From: Castanea sativa
Lineage: Eukaryota > Streptophyta > Magnoliopsida > Fagales > Fagaceae
Assembly (NCBI RefSeq): GCF_040712315.1
Contig: NC_134013.1
Coordinates: 30,477,001-30,541,000, forward strand
Length of the DNA stretch: 64,000 bases
Reading direction: 5' to 3'
The notes beneath the pieces were generated by a model. That model saw only the letters and a program-made list of their open reading frames with translations. It did no database searches and was not told the origin of the DNA. Each line of letters begins with the position of its first letter. Positions within the stretch are counted from its first letter, which is position 1. The position numbers were made by a program, and so were the translations under genes. Positions 10,974 through 22,557 of this stretch are shown here, one piece after another.

Positions 10974-12989
10974 ACTTGTTAGGCCTGGGCCTGTAGAAAC
11001 AAGAGATTCAGATGAGCCATAACTGTACACGCAACCTCATCTAAGATATTAGTGAACATGAGCCGATGGTAAGAGTGTTCATAACTACCATACCAACAAC
11101 CCGATGGTAATATTATACATCAAATACAATTTACCACGTCAACAAATTATAAGAAGAATTATGAAAAATATTGTCCAAGTTCTTATGGGCAAGGAAAAAT
11201 TCATAGTTGATTATAATAAGTTATGAACTATATTAGAATCATCCTCGATAAGCTAATGTCAAGTTATCTATTTTATTCAGAGTAGACCAAGACATAGAGA
11301 GATTGACAAATCAACTCAAAAGACTAAGATAAAGAAACACTTTTAATTTCTTCATGCTTATTCTGGATTGGAAACTAGGAATTCTTATATAAATAACTAC
11401 ATTTCTATTAGTTATTATACTCTAACATGATATCTTCTATATAAAATTGTATGATATATTGACTACGTCAACATTATTCTTAATTATACAAAATATGATG
11501 CAACGAAACTTTGGGCTTCAATATTGAAGAACACGTACGGTGTTAGCTTGTTCACAAAATACTTTATAAGATTATTAAACCAAGGAAATTCTTAATTATA
11601 AAGTATATACTGATTTCTCTATAATTAAAGTCTGATTAGCAACAGACAAGAGTAGCTTACGTTGGTTCTGTATATTTTTAACACTTTGTACCTTGGACTT
11701 TGGAGAAGTAATCGTGGAGTAGATGGATATGTCGTTTTCTATTTTGATTTTTGAAGATGATGTGAACCAATCAAGTTAGCCTAGCCCGATCGTACGTACT
11801 TTGCATAATATGTAATTGAGTTTATTGATTGAGTCTTGCTCACGTGATACTTTACATTAATAAAAACAAAACATCAAATATAATAAAATTTTACTTTTTC
11901 GTATGAATTTTATTTTATATAAATAATTTGATTTTTTTTTTAAATATGTAATTCGATAGTTGGGAAGGAAGAATTTAAACATTGGATGTTCCTATTGCAA
12001 AAACCAGGATGTATCAAATAATTGAGTTACAAAACTTTTTATTAGGACCCTTTTGAGTTTATGTCATTATTTTATTAGATATACTTGTTATTATGTTAAT
12101 AAATGTCCTACAGCATTTGTTAATGAGCTATTTTAGGAAGTTTCTTATTCTACTTTCATGAAAAATATAAAAAATGTCAACAAAATAAATTGTTTATTTT
12201 CTAAAAAAAAATTAATTTTTTTTAAACCAATACTTTTATAGCATTTGTTAACTTTTCCCTAAGTTTATAATATCATATCAATTATATATCTAATAATTGT
12301 TCTATTGTTGCTAAGAATTTGAATTTAACTTATACTTTTTAGTATTTTCAACAAAAACGTTTAAGAGTAGGAACATTCAGTATTTTTAACTTATACCAGT
12401 CTCTCATTGTTGTAGGCTATCGAACTATCATAAATTAATAAAATACTTTTTTTTAGAATTAGGGAAAAAAAAAAAAAAAAACCTCTGACCCAATGATGAG
12501 AACAAATATAAATACAAATATTATTAGTATGAGTAGATGGGTAATGTTCAGAACATAATTATTTTCAGAATTTTTTGTTACAACTCGTGATTAATAAGAT
12601 GAAATTGGAGTAAATAAAATCTATTACTAACATCATTTTACCGCAAACCGATTACAACTCTCTTTTTACTTCGTAGTAGTAGTATATGCAATGGTAGTTA
12701 GTTTATTGTTATTCTATCCCTGTCAGAAACAGCTTGTTAGCTAAAAGTCAATACACGTGTTGACAAGTCGCCACGCGGCACATTTTAACTCTGCAATTAT
12801 TTAGTCCAATTTCGAAGTGGGCACAGAATTATGAAATTGCCGACCTTGCGATGAATGCTATATGTACTTCTTAAACAAATTGCATATTCGGTACTTGTAC
12901 CTGCCAGCCAGAACTTAGTAGAGAAAACTAAAAGCATATCCAAAAGAAAAGGAAAAAACACAACTTATTTCAATGTCTTACTTCTTCAT
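10974..12989. other. AT-rich intergenic DNA, no gene
   Basis: About 2 kb without a credible gene. A decayed MITE-like hairpin (GCATTTGTTAATGAG .. ATAGCATTTGTTAAC) lies at about 12100-12250. A/T homopolymers are frequent. Confidence 0.5.
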
Positions 12990-14955
12990 TTTTGAGAAGG
13001 AAAAGGATGACTTTATTTAATCAAAGACCGAAAATCAGCTAATACAAAAGATGCAATATCAGTTGGATAGGACTCCAACCAAATTGAAATAGAAAAACAA
13101 TGTTTAATTCTATGGGTTAGGGCATGAGCTACTGCATTACCTTGCTTACAAACACGAGAAAAAAAGGTACTTACAAAAGAGTTAACAATACATAAAATAT
13201 CTCGAATAAGATGTCCACCCGAAGCAAAGTCCCAGCCGCCCCATTGAAGGGCTCTCGTAACCTGCTCTGAATCCCTTTTGTTAGAGATATATTAGCCGAT
13301 TAGCATAAGCCCAAGCTTAATTCTACTTTGTGTGCAAGCCAAGTTTCCTACTTGTACTAGAAGTCTATTAGTTTAGGGTTTAGTCTACTATATATACACA
13401 TATTATGGTTCATTATAATACAGGATTTGTACTACACTTTAATATATTATTAATGTAACCCTTTAGGGTTTCTTCCGTGGATGTAGGCCGTTAGGCTGAA
13501 CCACGTAATCCTCTTGTGTTATTGTGTTCTATACTTTATGCTTTCGCTTCCGCATCCATAATAGCATATTCAACATGGTGTATCAATGCTAATATTTAAC
13601 ACCCTTCAAAAATCAACTTGTCAAGACTCAATTCCTAAGAAAAAAGTGCTCTTCAGGCAGCCAACAACTCCAATGTGTCCACTGATGGTGGCTTTCTGAT
13701 CTTTTTCGCCAAAGCCGCCTTTACCTCACTTCTAGAATTGCAAACAATCACCCTAACCCCAGCTTCATCAGATTCACCAAACATTGCCCCGTCGAAGTTA
13801 ATCTTCCAAATATCACGTGCAGGCGGACTCCAACGCCTAAGCGTAATTTTACAAATAGAGGGGGAACTACGCTTCAGAGACTTAAAATCACGACTATAAT
13901 CTCTCGCAAAACCTGCAATTTGATCCAGTGGCCTCGTGCTTTCGTTCAATTGGGTCTTGAATCTGTGATACCACACTGACCACGTAATCGTAGCAAACAG
14001 AGCAACTGTCTCTGATTTTGTGAAGACCTGCTTTACTAAATCTCCAAATGATATAAAGACCATCCCGAACCTAAGAACCCAACCAAAGTCTTTCTCTCGT
14101 ACCTCCTTAAGACCATTATAGTGCCACAATGAATGAAGAATATCTTCTGAAGCACTTGAACAACGAGTACAGGCCGCATCAGTGAGGATTTTGCGTTTCA
14201 CCAAATTTTCTTTAGTGGCTAGGGAGTTTGTGCAAACCTTCCAAAGGAAGTGTTTAATTTTTCCTGGTACTAGAATTCTCCAAAACTTCTTCCAGAAACC
14301 CCTTTCTTCAATGCTGGCTTGAGGCAAAATTTCAACGAAATCTTGGGCTTCACACAACAATCTATACTTGGTTTTGACTGAATACTTCCCCGACTGTTCA
14401 AGGGGCCAAATCAACACATCAGGCTGTGGAGTCGAGCAAAGTGGAAGAGCTTTGATCCGAGTTGCATTAGGAGGGTGCAAACAGCAATCAATTAGTTGAA
14501 TATTCCACCAACCCGAGGACTGATTAATGAGCTCGGAAACTGTGGCCTCCGGGTGAAGCTCACTCGAGGAAGAAGATATAACTCCATTCCCATTTGGCAG
14601 CCATTTATCACTGAAGATTTTGATATGTTGACCATCTCCTACTCTCCATCTTGCACCAGCTTCAATCAAATGTCTTGATTTCATGATGCTTTGCCATGCA
14701 TAAGACCCCGAAGATGCAGTAGCTTCAAAAACAGACCCATGAGGAAAATAGTTGGCTCTAAACACCTTATAAAACAGTGAGTGTCTGTCATGAACCAACC
14801 TCCACCCTTGTTTTGCCAACAAAGCCTCGTTGAACTTACACAAGTCTATAAAACCCATGCCGCACTCTTTCTTAAGTTGACATAACTCCTCTCATTTTTT
14901 ACAATGTATTTTCCAATGTTCCCCTCTTTAACCCCACCAAAATTTACGAACAAGT
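12990..14955 (-). mobile_element. 5'-truncated L1-type LINE, split by a solo LTR
   Basis: The minus strand encodes the C-terminal part of a plant L1 ORF2. A frameshifted stretch near 14900-14950 corresponds to the end of the reverse transcriptase. Next come the zf-RVT region (MGFIDLCKFNEALLAKQGWR at 14858, then FWRILVPGKIKHFLWKVCTN and CTRCSS) and the RVT_3 RNase H domain (WKINFDGAMF .. VIVCNSRSEV .. DTLELLAA). After the LTR insertion at 13278-13601 the RNase H domain resumes (SEQVTRALQWGGWDFASGGH, then GNAVAHAL) and stops near 13020. It has several nonsense codons and at least one frameshift and is non-functional. The 3' end is placed at a short T run near 12991. Confidence 0.8.
13279..13601 (+). 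repeat. Solo Copia-like LTR inserted in the L1
   Basis: The ends are TGTTAGAGATATATTAGC and GCTAATATTTAACA, so TG..CA with longer inverted ends. CCCTT stands at 13273-13277 and 13602-13606 as target duplication, with one extra T before the left end. Removing the insert and one CCCTT restores continuity of the L1 RNase H frame. The LTR is 323 bp; strand is assigned from the TGTTAG start. Confidence 0.7.
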
Positions 14956-14981
14956 TAACTTATTTTTAGAATGAAAAATAA

Positions 14982-15150
14982 TAACGGATGCTCTTAGAGC
15001 ATTGATTAATAATTAATTTTAAAAAAGTTTTTATGATAAAAGAAAAAAAAATTAATATTTTGACAGTTTTTTTCATTTCTTATAAAAGTTTTAACAAAAC
15101 TTTCTTAAAATGAATCGTTAACTATTACCTTAAGGGTACTCATTAGTATG
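14982..15150. repeat. Decayed MITE-like hairpin
   Basis: The left end (GGATGCTCTTAGAGCATTGA) is mirrored by TCGTTAACTATTACCTTAAG on the right, with shared inner blocks (AATTTTAAAAAAGTTTT and its complement). It is the same family as 9020-9200. Confidence 0.5.
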
Positions 15151-17199
15151 ACCCTTTTAATATTATGAGTTAGGTTTGATTAATTAATGTATACCCTAAT
15201 CCCTTTACGACATATACTAATTATTTATTTTTTAAAAATTTTATTAGAAATTAAAAAAAAAACAAAGTTATTCATTTTTTTATAAAAAGTTTTTAAAAAT
15301 AGCTGACTAATTTATCCTCTAAAAGTATACCTTAATTTTATAAGTTTTAATTTGAGAGTTTATTTTTTATTTTTTATTTTTAATTTGGACTTGAGATAGT
15401 AAGATGGTTATTTTAATATTTAGGAGAGTTTTTACAATTATAAACTTTCTATGCAAGTGTCAATTTGCTCATTAGACTCTGGATTTATACAATTGAATCC
15501 TATATATTAGATTTATTACAAATAAAACATATTCTTAATCTTTTTGCTAAAACCTAGAGAATTTAGCCACATAATATTTTCAAAGAATTATTGATAATAT
15601 GACAAAAATCATGTGCATATTCATAATTACGTTAGTTAGGTTTTAATAAAAGTATTAACAGAATGTTTGATTTGTTAAAAACTTTATATCTAGGGATTAA
15701 TTGTTCAAATTGAATGTTCAACAACTAAATTAACATTTACACCAAATTCTAGAAATGATGTTTATAAGTCTATTACAATAACTAAATTGACATTTACACC
15801 AAATTCTAGAAATGACATTTGTAAGTCTATAACAACTACACAGTAGTGTTTGAACTTCAAAATTTTAAGCATTTAAATTTCATGTTTAAATTTTGTGTTT
15901 GGTTAGTATCAACTTATAAGCTTAACTTTTAGTTTTTAGTTTTTATGCACAGGTTTCTAAAACCTTACTTTGCTTGATTTTTCTCATGTTTTCAATTTTT
16001 TTTTCAAAATATAAGTATATTTTAGCACATTTTCAGTAAAATATTTTAAGCAAAAAATTAGATAAATTATTTCCAAATAGTCACAAATTAATTAGGAGTT
16101 GTTTTTCAACTTTACAAACAATTTCATTCTTAAATATTAGACTTTTATATTCTCCACTATCGCTATTATTGTCTCCATTATCACTATCACTATTCACTAC
16201 AATATTGCCATTAATATCACCACTGTTGCTGCCAAGCTCTACTGTCACTAGCAATGCCACAATTACGGTGATTATCACGGTCACTACCACTAATATCACC
16301 AACAATCGGGATACCATATCATCCAACATCAATGAATCATTATTATATATATTATCTTCGTAACTCTTATAATATTTTAATTCCTTAAATTTAAAAGATA
16401 CTCATCCAGAAAATGAAAGTTTAAATCAATGAGCTCGAATATATCATAAATATAACTTTAAAAATTCTTCAGCCATACACAATCAGATGGATATTTCATG
16501 AAAGTTTAACTCTTTTTTTTTTTTTTCTCAAAAAAAAGATGGATATTATGAACTTTGCTCTAAAAAAAACGAAGAAGAGATGATGTGAAATAAAATTATT
16601 TTAAATGTGAAAATATCATCTCCCCAAAACAATATCAGAGTACCAATATAAGTAATTACTTCATGCCAATAATTGGAAGAGTTTGGTTAAAATAATCCTG
16701 TGCCATATATGTGTGTGTGTTTTTCTAAAAATAAAAAGATACTCAGTGTTGTTAAGTCGTCCTACATCAGTAATGTGTGATATTGAGAAGGGGTTTATAA
16801 TTTGCTCCGCGACATTAATTGCCGCATGCAATTTTGGTATTGGCGTGTGATCGTATTCTCTTATCTTATCCACCTTCCCTTATATATATATATGTGTGTG
16901 TGTATGTTTTTCTCCAAAAAAAAAAAAAAAATCCTGTGCCATATTAATTTTGGTAGACATCATCAGATTAACCGATGCTTTTTTTTTTTTTTTGTACAAA
17001 ATATTTTCTAGTGTAATAATCTTTTATGCTATAATATGGCAAAATATTTTCTCTAAAAAAATTTAAAAAAAGGGCAAAAGATTGTCAGTTACCGTGTTTG
17101 AGGTTTATGAAAAAAGAATGAAATATAATGAATACTTTACCCCAAAAAAATCAAAAAATTAATTTAATGAAAATGATTTAATTCTTCTTCTTTTTTTGG
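15151..17199. other. AT-rich intergenic DNA, no gene
   Basis: No credible coding sequence. 16150-16365 is a degenerate trinucleotide-like tract (ATCACTATC, ATTACCACT types) that leaves both strands open; the resulting Thr/Ser/Ile-rich frames are low complexity. 15715-15830 has a short direct repeat (TTGACATTTACACCAAATTC). Confidence 0.5.
16750..16800 (+). promoter_or_regulatory. snRNA-promoter-like USE plus TATA, no RNA body seen
   Basis: GTCCTACATCA resembles the plant upstream sequence element RTCCCACATCG. About 24 bases later stands TTTATAA, close to the spacing of U6-type Pol III promoters. The following bases do not match U6, U3 or 7SL starts that I know. It may be a decayed snRNA-derived repeat or chance. 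Confidence 0.25.
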
Positions 17200-17290
17200 C
17201 ATAGTTCCATAGTTAGGAGAGAGGGGGATTTGAACTTGACCATATCAATCTTTGAAATATAAAAAAGTGTCAACTAAGTTAAGGCTTCTG
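17200..17290 (-). mobile_element. tRNA-derived SINE fragment
   Basis: On the minus strand a box-A-like TTAACTTAGTTGACAC is followed about 40 bases later by a box-B-like GTCAAGTTCAAATCCCCC and a pyrimidine-rich tail. The order and sequence fit plant tRNA-type SINEs. It cannot be a tRNA gene because there is no cloverleaf. Confidence 0.5.
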
Positions 17291-18084
17291 ATTAAGTGAA
17301 ATAATCCTAATAATGTGATTTGGAGTTATATAAAAAATGAATTAAAAATAAGAAATGTATAATATCACCATGGATAAAATTGTTATTTCATCTTCATTTA
17401 TGATTTAACTAAAGAGAGGAGCGTTCCTCCAATTTTTAGAGATATGCAAAGAAAGCGAATGGAATACAATAAACATTCTTTTAAGGTTATTCTATTGATT
17501 CCTACTAAGTTCCTGAAAACTAATGAATATACAGAATATCCATTAAAAGTTAAAACTACTTGCTATTACTTTCAAAAATAAAATTAAAAAAAAATACTTT
17601 CTATTTCTCTGGCTTCTATGTTTTCTTCTTCATGACGGACTGTATTTTTAGTTTATTTGGGCCTTGCCGAATCTGCTTTTGAACTCTGTTGAGTGGTGAG
17701 TTGACTATTCGTTTTTTTTTTTTTATCACTGTCCTTTATAACATGTCATGGGTTACAAAATGGCAAATTTTGCTCAAACCCATTGGACATGTTTTGGGCC
17801 CAAACCCACATGAAATTAGGCTTGCATAAAAATGGATGCAATGCGATTGCCACCACAACAAGACTTCTCTTTCTTTTTCATATTTGCCCTCTCACAGAGT
17901 TTTTTTTTTTTTTTCCCTCTCACATAGTTTAAAAGTTACGTTCTTCCGGTGTTTGATACAAGAAGATATTCCTTATGTTTTACTGCCAGCATTTCGTACA
18001 AATATTCAGGTAGAGGTATGTGTGTATATATATCATATCATATAATATATAATAAAATTTAAACTTAGAAACCGTAATTATACC
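17291..18084. other. Intergenic DNA, no gene
   Basis: AT-rich sequence with T homopolymers near 17700 and 17900. No gene or clear repeat boundary is visible. Confidence 0.4.
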
Positions 18085-18625
18085 AAATGGCTGCACTACA
18101 GAGCCAAGAGTATGGTTATGGATTAATTATGATGCTGCCATTTTTGACTCTTTTGGGCTCTGCTGGATTGGGGGTGGTGATAAGGGATTGTACCGGTCAT
18201 GTTATTGCTTCTCTAAGTCAGAAAATTGGGTTGCCTCATTCTGTGGAAACAACTGAAGCTTTGGCTGCTCTTCGAGCTATTGTGTTTGCAAAAGAGTTGA
18301 GTGTCTTCAAGGTAGTAGTAGAGGGTGATTGTTTGAAGGTAGTTCAGGCCTTGAAAGTTAAAGAGTGGTGTAATACTTTGTATGGGAATGTCATTGAGGA
18401 TGTGCGTAATCAAAGGGCAGCTATGCAAGCTTGTCTTTTTCAGCATGTTCGAAGGGAGGGTAATCAGTTGGCTCATGCCTTAGCTAAGAGAGTGGTTTCA
18501 TCCGCAGATTTTGATCTATGGGTAGAAGAACTACCTAGTGATTTAGAGGATGTATTCCTTTCCGATTTTTCTGCTTTAACTTAATAATATGAACTTATTT
18601 GCTTCTCAAAAAAAAATATTGTAGG
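18085..18625 (+). pseudogene. L1-type LINE 3' fragment, RNase H (RVT_3) domain
   Basis: The open frame encodes SAGLGVVIRDCTGHVI, then VEGDCLKVVQALKVKEW and REGNQLAHALAKR, the conserved blocks of the RVT_3 RNase H at the C-terminus of plant L1 ORF2. The block before it (INYDAAIFDSFG) is in another frame, so a frameshift lies near 18152. The ATG at 18087 is fortuitous. The stop is at 18582-18584, followed by CTTCTCAAAAAAAAATA, an L1-type 3' tail. The element is 5'-truncated, as is usual for L1 insertions. Confidence 0.8.
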
Positions 18626-19188
18626 AATTTTTTAAGAATTTTTTAAAAACTTAGTATAATTTTTTTTGTACTTATCTTCTTCTTCTTCAATCATTTCTAA
18701 ATTGATAAAAATATTAATATGGTTACAATCCAAACTCTTTGTCTAATCCTTTTATTATTATAATTTATAAGTTGATAAAAAATTTTAATTTGATTACAAT
18801 TCAAACTCTTCATCTAATCTTTTTTTTATTTAAATTATATTACTACGTGTAAAAAAAAAACACATAAAAAACAAAAAACAACTACAATCTTCATCTATTC
18901 TTTTTTATAAAATTTAAATTATATTACTTTGGGTAAAAAAAATACCGGTAAAAAAAAAGCAACATATTCAGCAGCAATTTTTTTTTAAGATAATTGTTGT
19001 TCATACCGATTTACCAAAAATGTTTTTGGATAAAGTTAAAAAAAATTGTAAATAAGGTAATAAATATTTGAGTTTAAAGTAAACAACTTCTCTTTCTTTT
19101 TTTTTTCTTTTTTTTAATAAAAAGTATCTATATATAATAAATGTTTATTATTCTAAAAAATAAAAATATATATATATATATATTTTGG
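18626..19188. other. AT-rich intergenic DNA, no gene
   Basis: No gene is seen. Two imperfect direct copies of a phrase (TTTGATTACAATYCAAACTC type) occur near 18720 and 18790. Confidence 0.4.
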
Positions 19189-21116
19189 CTATAAAAGAAA
19201 GGTTTCCTTTTTTCCATAAAAAAAGTTTTATTTTTTCTTTCTATTCATATGACATTTTTTTTAATCCACTTTTTAAGTGCACAATTGCACCTGGACCCAA
19301 AAAAAGCTATAGGCTCAGGCCCAATGAGCCTTAAACAATGAAATTTGTAGAGTGTGGGTTTGAAACCTAGGTTAGAAGTACTGAAAACTTGATAATAGGC
19401 TAAAAGTTACAAACACTTGTAAATAATAAACGATAATTACAAATAGGCCTCCTCGGACATAAGCCGAGGACTACTTCTATATTATTTCTCTTTCTTTCTT
19501 AAAAGTTACAATTCTTAATTTCTTTTTTAGTTCCCGACCCCCCATCTCTTTGGCCTTCACCCCCCTTAAATACTTCCTTCCCTGATGCCTTTTGGATAGT
19601 GACTAGAAGTTTCAGCCCTACTGTTTAGGGGTCACTTCCCCATTAATGTGGCCAGGGAGGTAGGTGCAGAGTCTTTAATGCAGAGGTGGCAGCCTTTGCT
19701 CTTGATATTTTCTTTAACACTGGTGCATTTAGAAGGTTCAGGGTCTCCCCCTTTTAACCAACAGTCTTTTCAGAATTCTTCCTTGACCTTTGTAGTGAAT
19801 CTCCGAGTTCTCTTGGAACGGTCCGAGGAGGACCTCACCCTCGGCTGTATCCTCGGACCCTCAGCATACGGGCCAATTCATAGTACTAACAAATTCTTAG
19901 CTTATGAACAGATCGGCCCTCCTTGCTAGAGCCCAAAGGCCCACATACCCACTTGAGTCCTTTTACTCCCCACACACTTTTTATGGGATTTATGAGATAG
20001 TAATAAACAAATTGATTAGAAATCTTAATTCCAATAGGATTAAAATTCTATATCAAATAAAACTCTACCAATATATTAATATATATATATATATATATAT
20101 CATTTTTGAAGAGAAGTTTATTCCAATATGTGAATGCCTAAATCCCATAACAGGTATGCATTTTTCTTCATTATTATTTTTCATTTTATTAAAGTTATTT
20201 TTCTTTAACTTAAAAAAATTAATAAAAACTTCTCACATACGTTTTAACCCAATTCATAATAATAAATTTTTGTACTCATTTATTCTCTTCTACAATAATT
20301 GGTTCAAGTTTTAGTTACATACTCACGCTTTCATTTCTCAAAGCGATAGAGAAAATAAACAGGTTTATTCTTTTCTTTTTTTTCTAAATTTATATCTTAA
20401 TTTTTAATTTGTGTTAATATCTTAATTTTAAATTATGAATAATTTTGATTATATTCTATATATTGAATGTAAATTGTTGTTTATAGGTTTTTGGTTGTGT
20501 TATATTCTTCGGAAAAAATAAATAAAATAAAATAAAAGAGTTTAAATAAATTTGGCAACAAAGCTAAATAGATAAGCCTAAGAAATGTTTACTAATAATA
20601 GTTTTATTAGTAACTTTTTATTAACATGATTTTAAAAAAAAAATTTGAATAGAGAGATAATTTATTAACGTGATTTAAACTCTACTAAACTTTTTTGAGG
20701 GATTGGTTTAAAAAATTTTCAAAGTAATTTTCTAATTATTAACTACTATGCGCTAACTTCTAACTACCAAATCCCACAATTAAAGTACTAATTCGTATGA
20801 GATTCCACTTCCAAAGATTAATATCTTAGCTATTATATATTAACATTGACTTTTTTTATTTAATTTATAAAAGAAGGGTTTTCTCATTCCTTGCAAAACA
20901 AAGAGATTATAACAAGAATTAGCTACATAGGGGTAAGACTACACCGTCTCTTTTCTACAATAAATGTTAAATTTAGATCATTTTTCATGCATATACACAT
21001 GCTACACAAAGGAATTATAACAAGAATTAGCTAGACAAGAGTAAGACTACACCAATTCTTTTCTACAATAAATATTAAATTCAAATCACTTTTCATGCAT
21101 ATACACACACATGTAG
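19189..21116 (+). repeat. Unclassified repeat, copy A
   Basis: From CTATAAAAGAAA to about ACACATGTAGC the sequence aligns with copy B (21559-21735 joined to 33064-34097). Shared blocks include TTGATTAGAAATC, GAATGCCTAAATC, TAGGTTTTTGGTTGTGTT and GTAAGACTACACC. Copy A is interrupted by a solo LTR at 19272-19974. Near its 3' end a ~105-bp unit (GGATTATAACAAGAATTAGC type) is present twice. No coding capacity is evident; the class of this repeat is unknown to me. Confidence 0.75.
19272..19974 (-). repeat. Solo Gypsy LTR, reverse orientation
   Basis: Read on the minus strand it starts TGTGGGGAG and ends with the CACTTAAA counterpart of the Tat element's LTR end; GGCCCAATGAGCC and the CCTCGG hairpins are shared with the LTRs at 21736 and 32285. 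CACTT stands at 19267-19271 and 19975-19979 as target duplication. The terminal TG on the plus-strand left side has decayed to TT. Copy B of the surrounding repeat has the uninterrupted site near 21650, an empty-site control within the same window. Confidence 0.8.
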
Positions 21117-21558
21117 CATTAGGGTTGTCCAAACAACCCACAGAACCGACCCACCCGGCTAAACCGACTGGACCCAAACTATCCACCGCCCAATCCGACT
21201 ACTTCAGCGGTCGGCGGTGGGTCTCTTCTTCCAAAACTCAAGCCACCTGACCGGACCAGACTATAAATGGGTTAAAAGGATTTTCAGAACTCACCCTTAG
21301 ACCTCAGACTTAGTTCTTCTACTCTCGCTCTCTCCTCTAACGATCTCTCTACTCTTTGTCGATCTCTACTCTTCGCTAATCTCTGCTCGTCGCCGATCTT
21401 TGCTCTTCGTCTGCAACTTCGCTAGCTCATCTTTGCCACCTTCGCCTCCATCTCTCAGGTTCGATCTCTCTACTCTCAGTCACTCAATCTCTCTACTCGT
21501 TGTTCTTCTAAAAAAAACAAACGTTTGTTTGTTTTTTTTTTTTTCCTTTTGTTTTTTT
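21117..21558. other. Repeat fragment with TATA and CT-rich leader, possibly hAT-like
   Basis: It begins TTAGGGTTGTCCAAACAACC, carries ACTATAAATGGG near 21260, then a long leader of ATCTCTCTACTC-type repeats. This looks like the 5' end of a transposon; the class is a guess. No transposase is visible. Confidence 0.3.
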
Positions 21559-21735
21559 TGTTATAAAAGAAAATTTTCCTTTTTTCCATAAAAAAAATGT
21601 TTTCTTTTTTCATTCTATTCATATGACCTATTTTTTATTCCACTTTTTATGGGACTTATGTGATAGCAACAAACAAATTGATTAGAAATCTCAATTCCAA
21701 TTGGATTTAAATTCTATATCAAATGAAACTCTACC

Positions 21736-22510
21736 TGTGGGGGGTAAAAACTCTTGAATAAACATTTGGGCTTTGGGCCTGATTGGCTAGTACCAGTTTG
21801 TCTTGATTTTGGACCTCTAGGCCCACAAGTCAGTCTGCACTGTAAAGGTCCGAGGGGTTGTCCGAGGAGGAATGTCTACTCGGACAGGCCCAACAATGAC
21901 CCTGGGACTTGCTAAATGGGTTAAAGGCAGAATTCTGGAAAAACTGATGAGTAAGAGGGTGATCCAAACACCCTTTAGAAGCAAGGATGTGAGAGAAATA
22001 TCTAAGGAAAAGACTGCTACCTCCACATTAAAGACCCTGCATCTACCTCCCTGGCCGCATTAATGGAGAAATGACCTATGAACAGTAGAATTTAGCCTCC
22101 CTGCTATTGTTTGAAGACTTCAAGAAGGCGGTGGCTAGGACAAGTATCCAAGGGAAAGATTTGTACAACACGTGGATAAACCAGTGAAGAAGAAGAAGTA
22201 TATAAGGAGAAGAGAGAGGAAAGAGAGGGGGATCTGCACCTTCTGCTAAGAAAAATAGGAACTAAGGATTGTAAACTTTGGCATAGAAAGAGAATATTTA
22301 TACAACTCGTCCTCGGCTTACGTCCGAGGAGGTCTTTTTGTCATATTCGTTTATCATTTGCACAGATAGTGGCACTTTAGCCTGTTAATCAAACTTCCAA
22401 CATCCTAAACCTAGATTTCAAATCCATACTCTACAAATTTTATTGTATAAGGCTCATTGGGCCTGAGCCCAACACTTGTTTTTGGGTCTGGGTACAATTG
22501 TGCACTTACA
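21736..22510 (+). repeat. 5' LTR of the Tat element
   Basis: It begins TGTGGGGGGTAAAAACTC and ends GTGCACTTACA (775 bp). AGTATATAAGGAG near 22198 is a likely TATA box. CCTCGGCTTACGTCCGAGG near 22312 forms a hairpin. Confidence 0.93.
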
Positions 22511-22511
22511 A

Positions 22512-22529
22512 TTGGCGCTGTTTGTGGGA
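22512..22529 (+). other. Primer-binding site
   Basis: Just after the LTR stands TTGGCGCTGTTTGTGGGA. Its first bases match the TGGCGCCG start typical of Tat and Athila primer sites; the corresponding site of the right-edge element reads TTGGCGCCGTCTGTGGGA. The exact tRNA is not certain; tRNA-Asp shares the first positions. Confidence 0.6.
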
Positions 22530-22557
22530 AATCTAGCATTGAAGGAATTGAAACATC

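Noticed and set aside
13576..13593. TGGTGTATCAATGC as a Copia primer-binding site after an LTR ending at 13575
   Set aside because: The CCCTT duplications place the insert end at 13601, so this sequence lies inside a solo LTR.
16081..16363. Protein-coding gene in either strand
   Set aside because: Both frames come from a degenerate ATC/ACT trinucleotide tract; there is no domain or codon signal.
21400..21591. Small secreted protein-like frame
   Set aside because: It is a CT-rich leader of a repeat fragment ending in T homopolymers.
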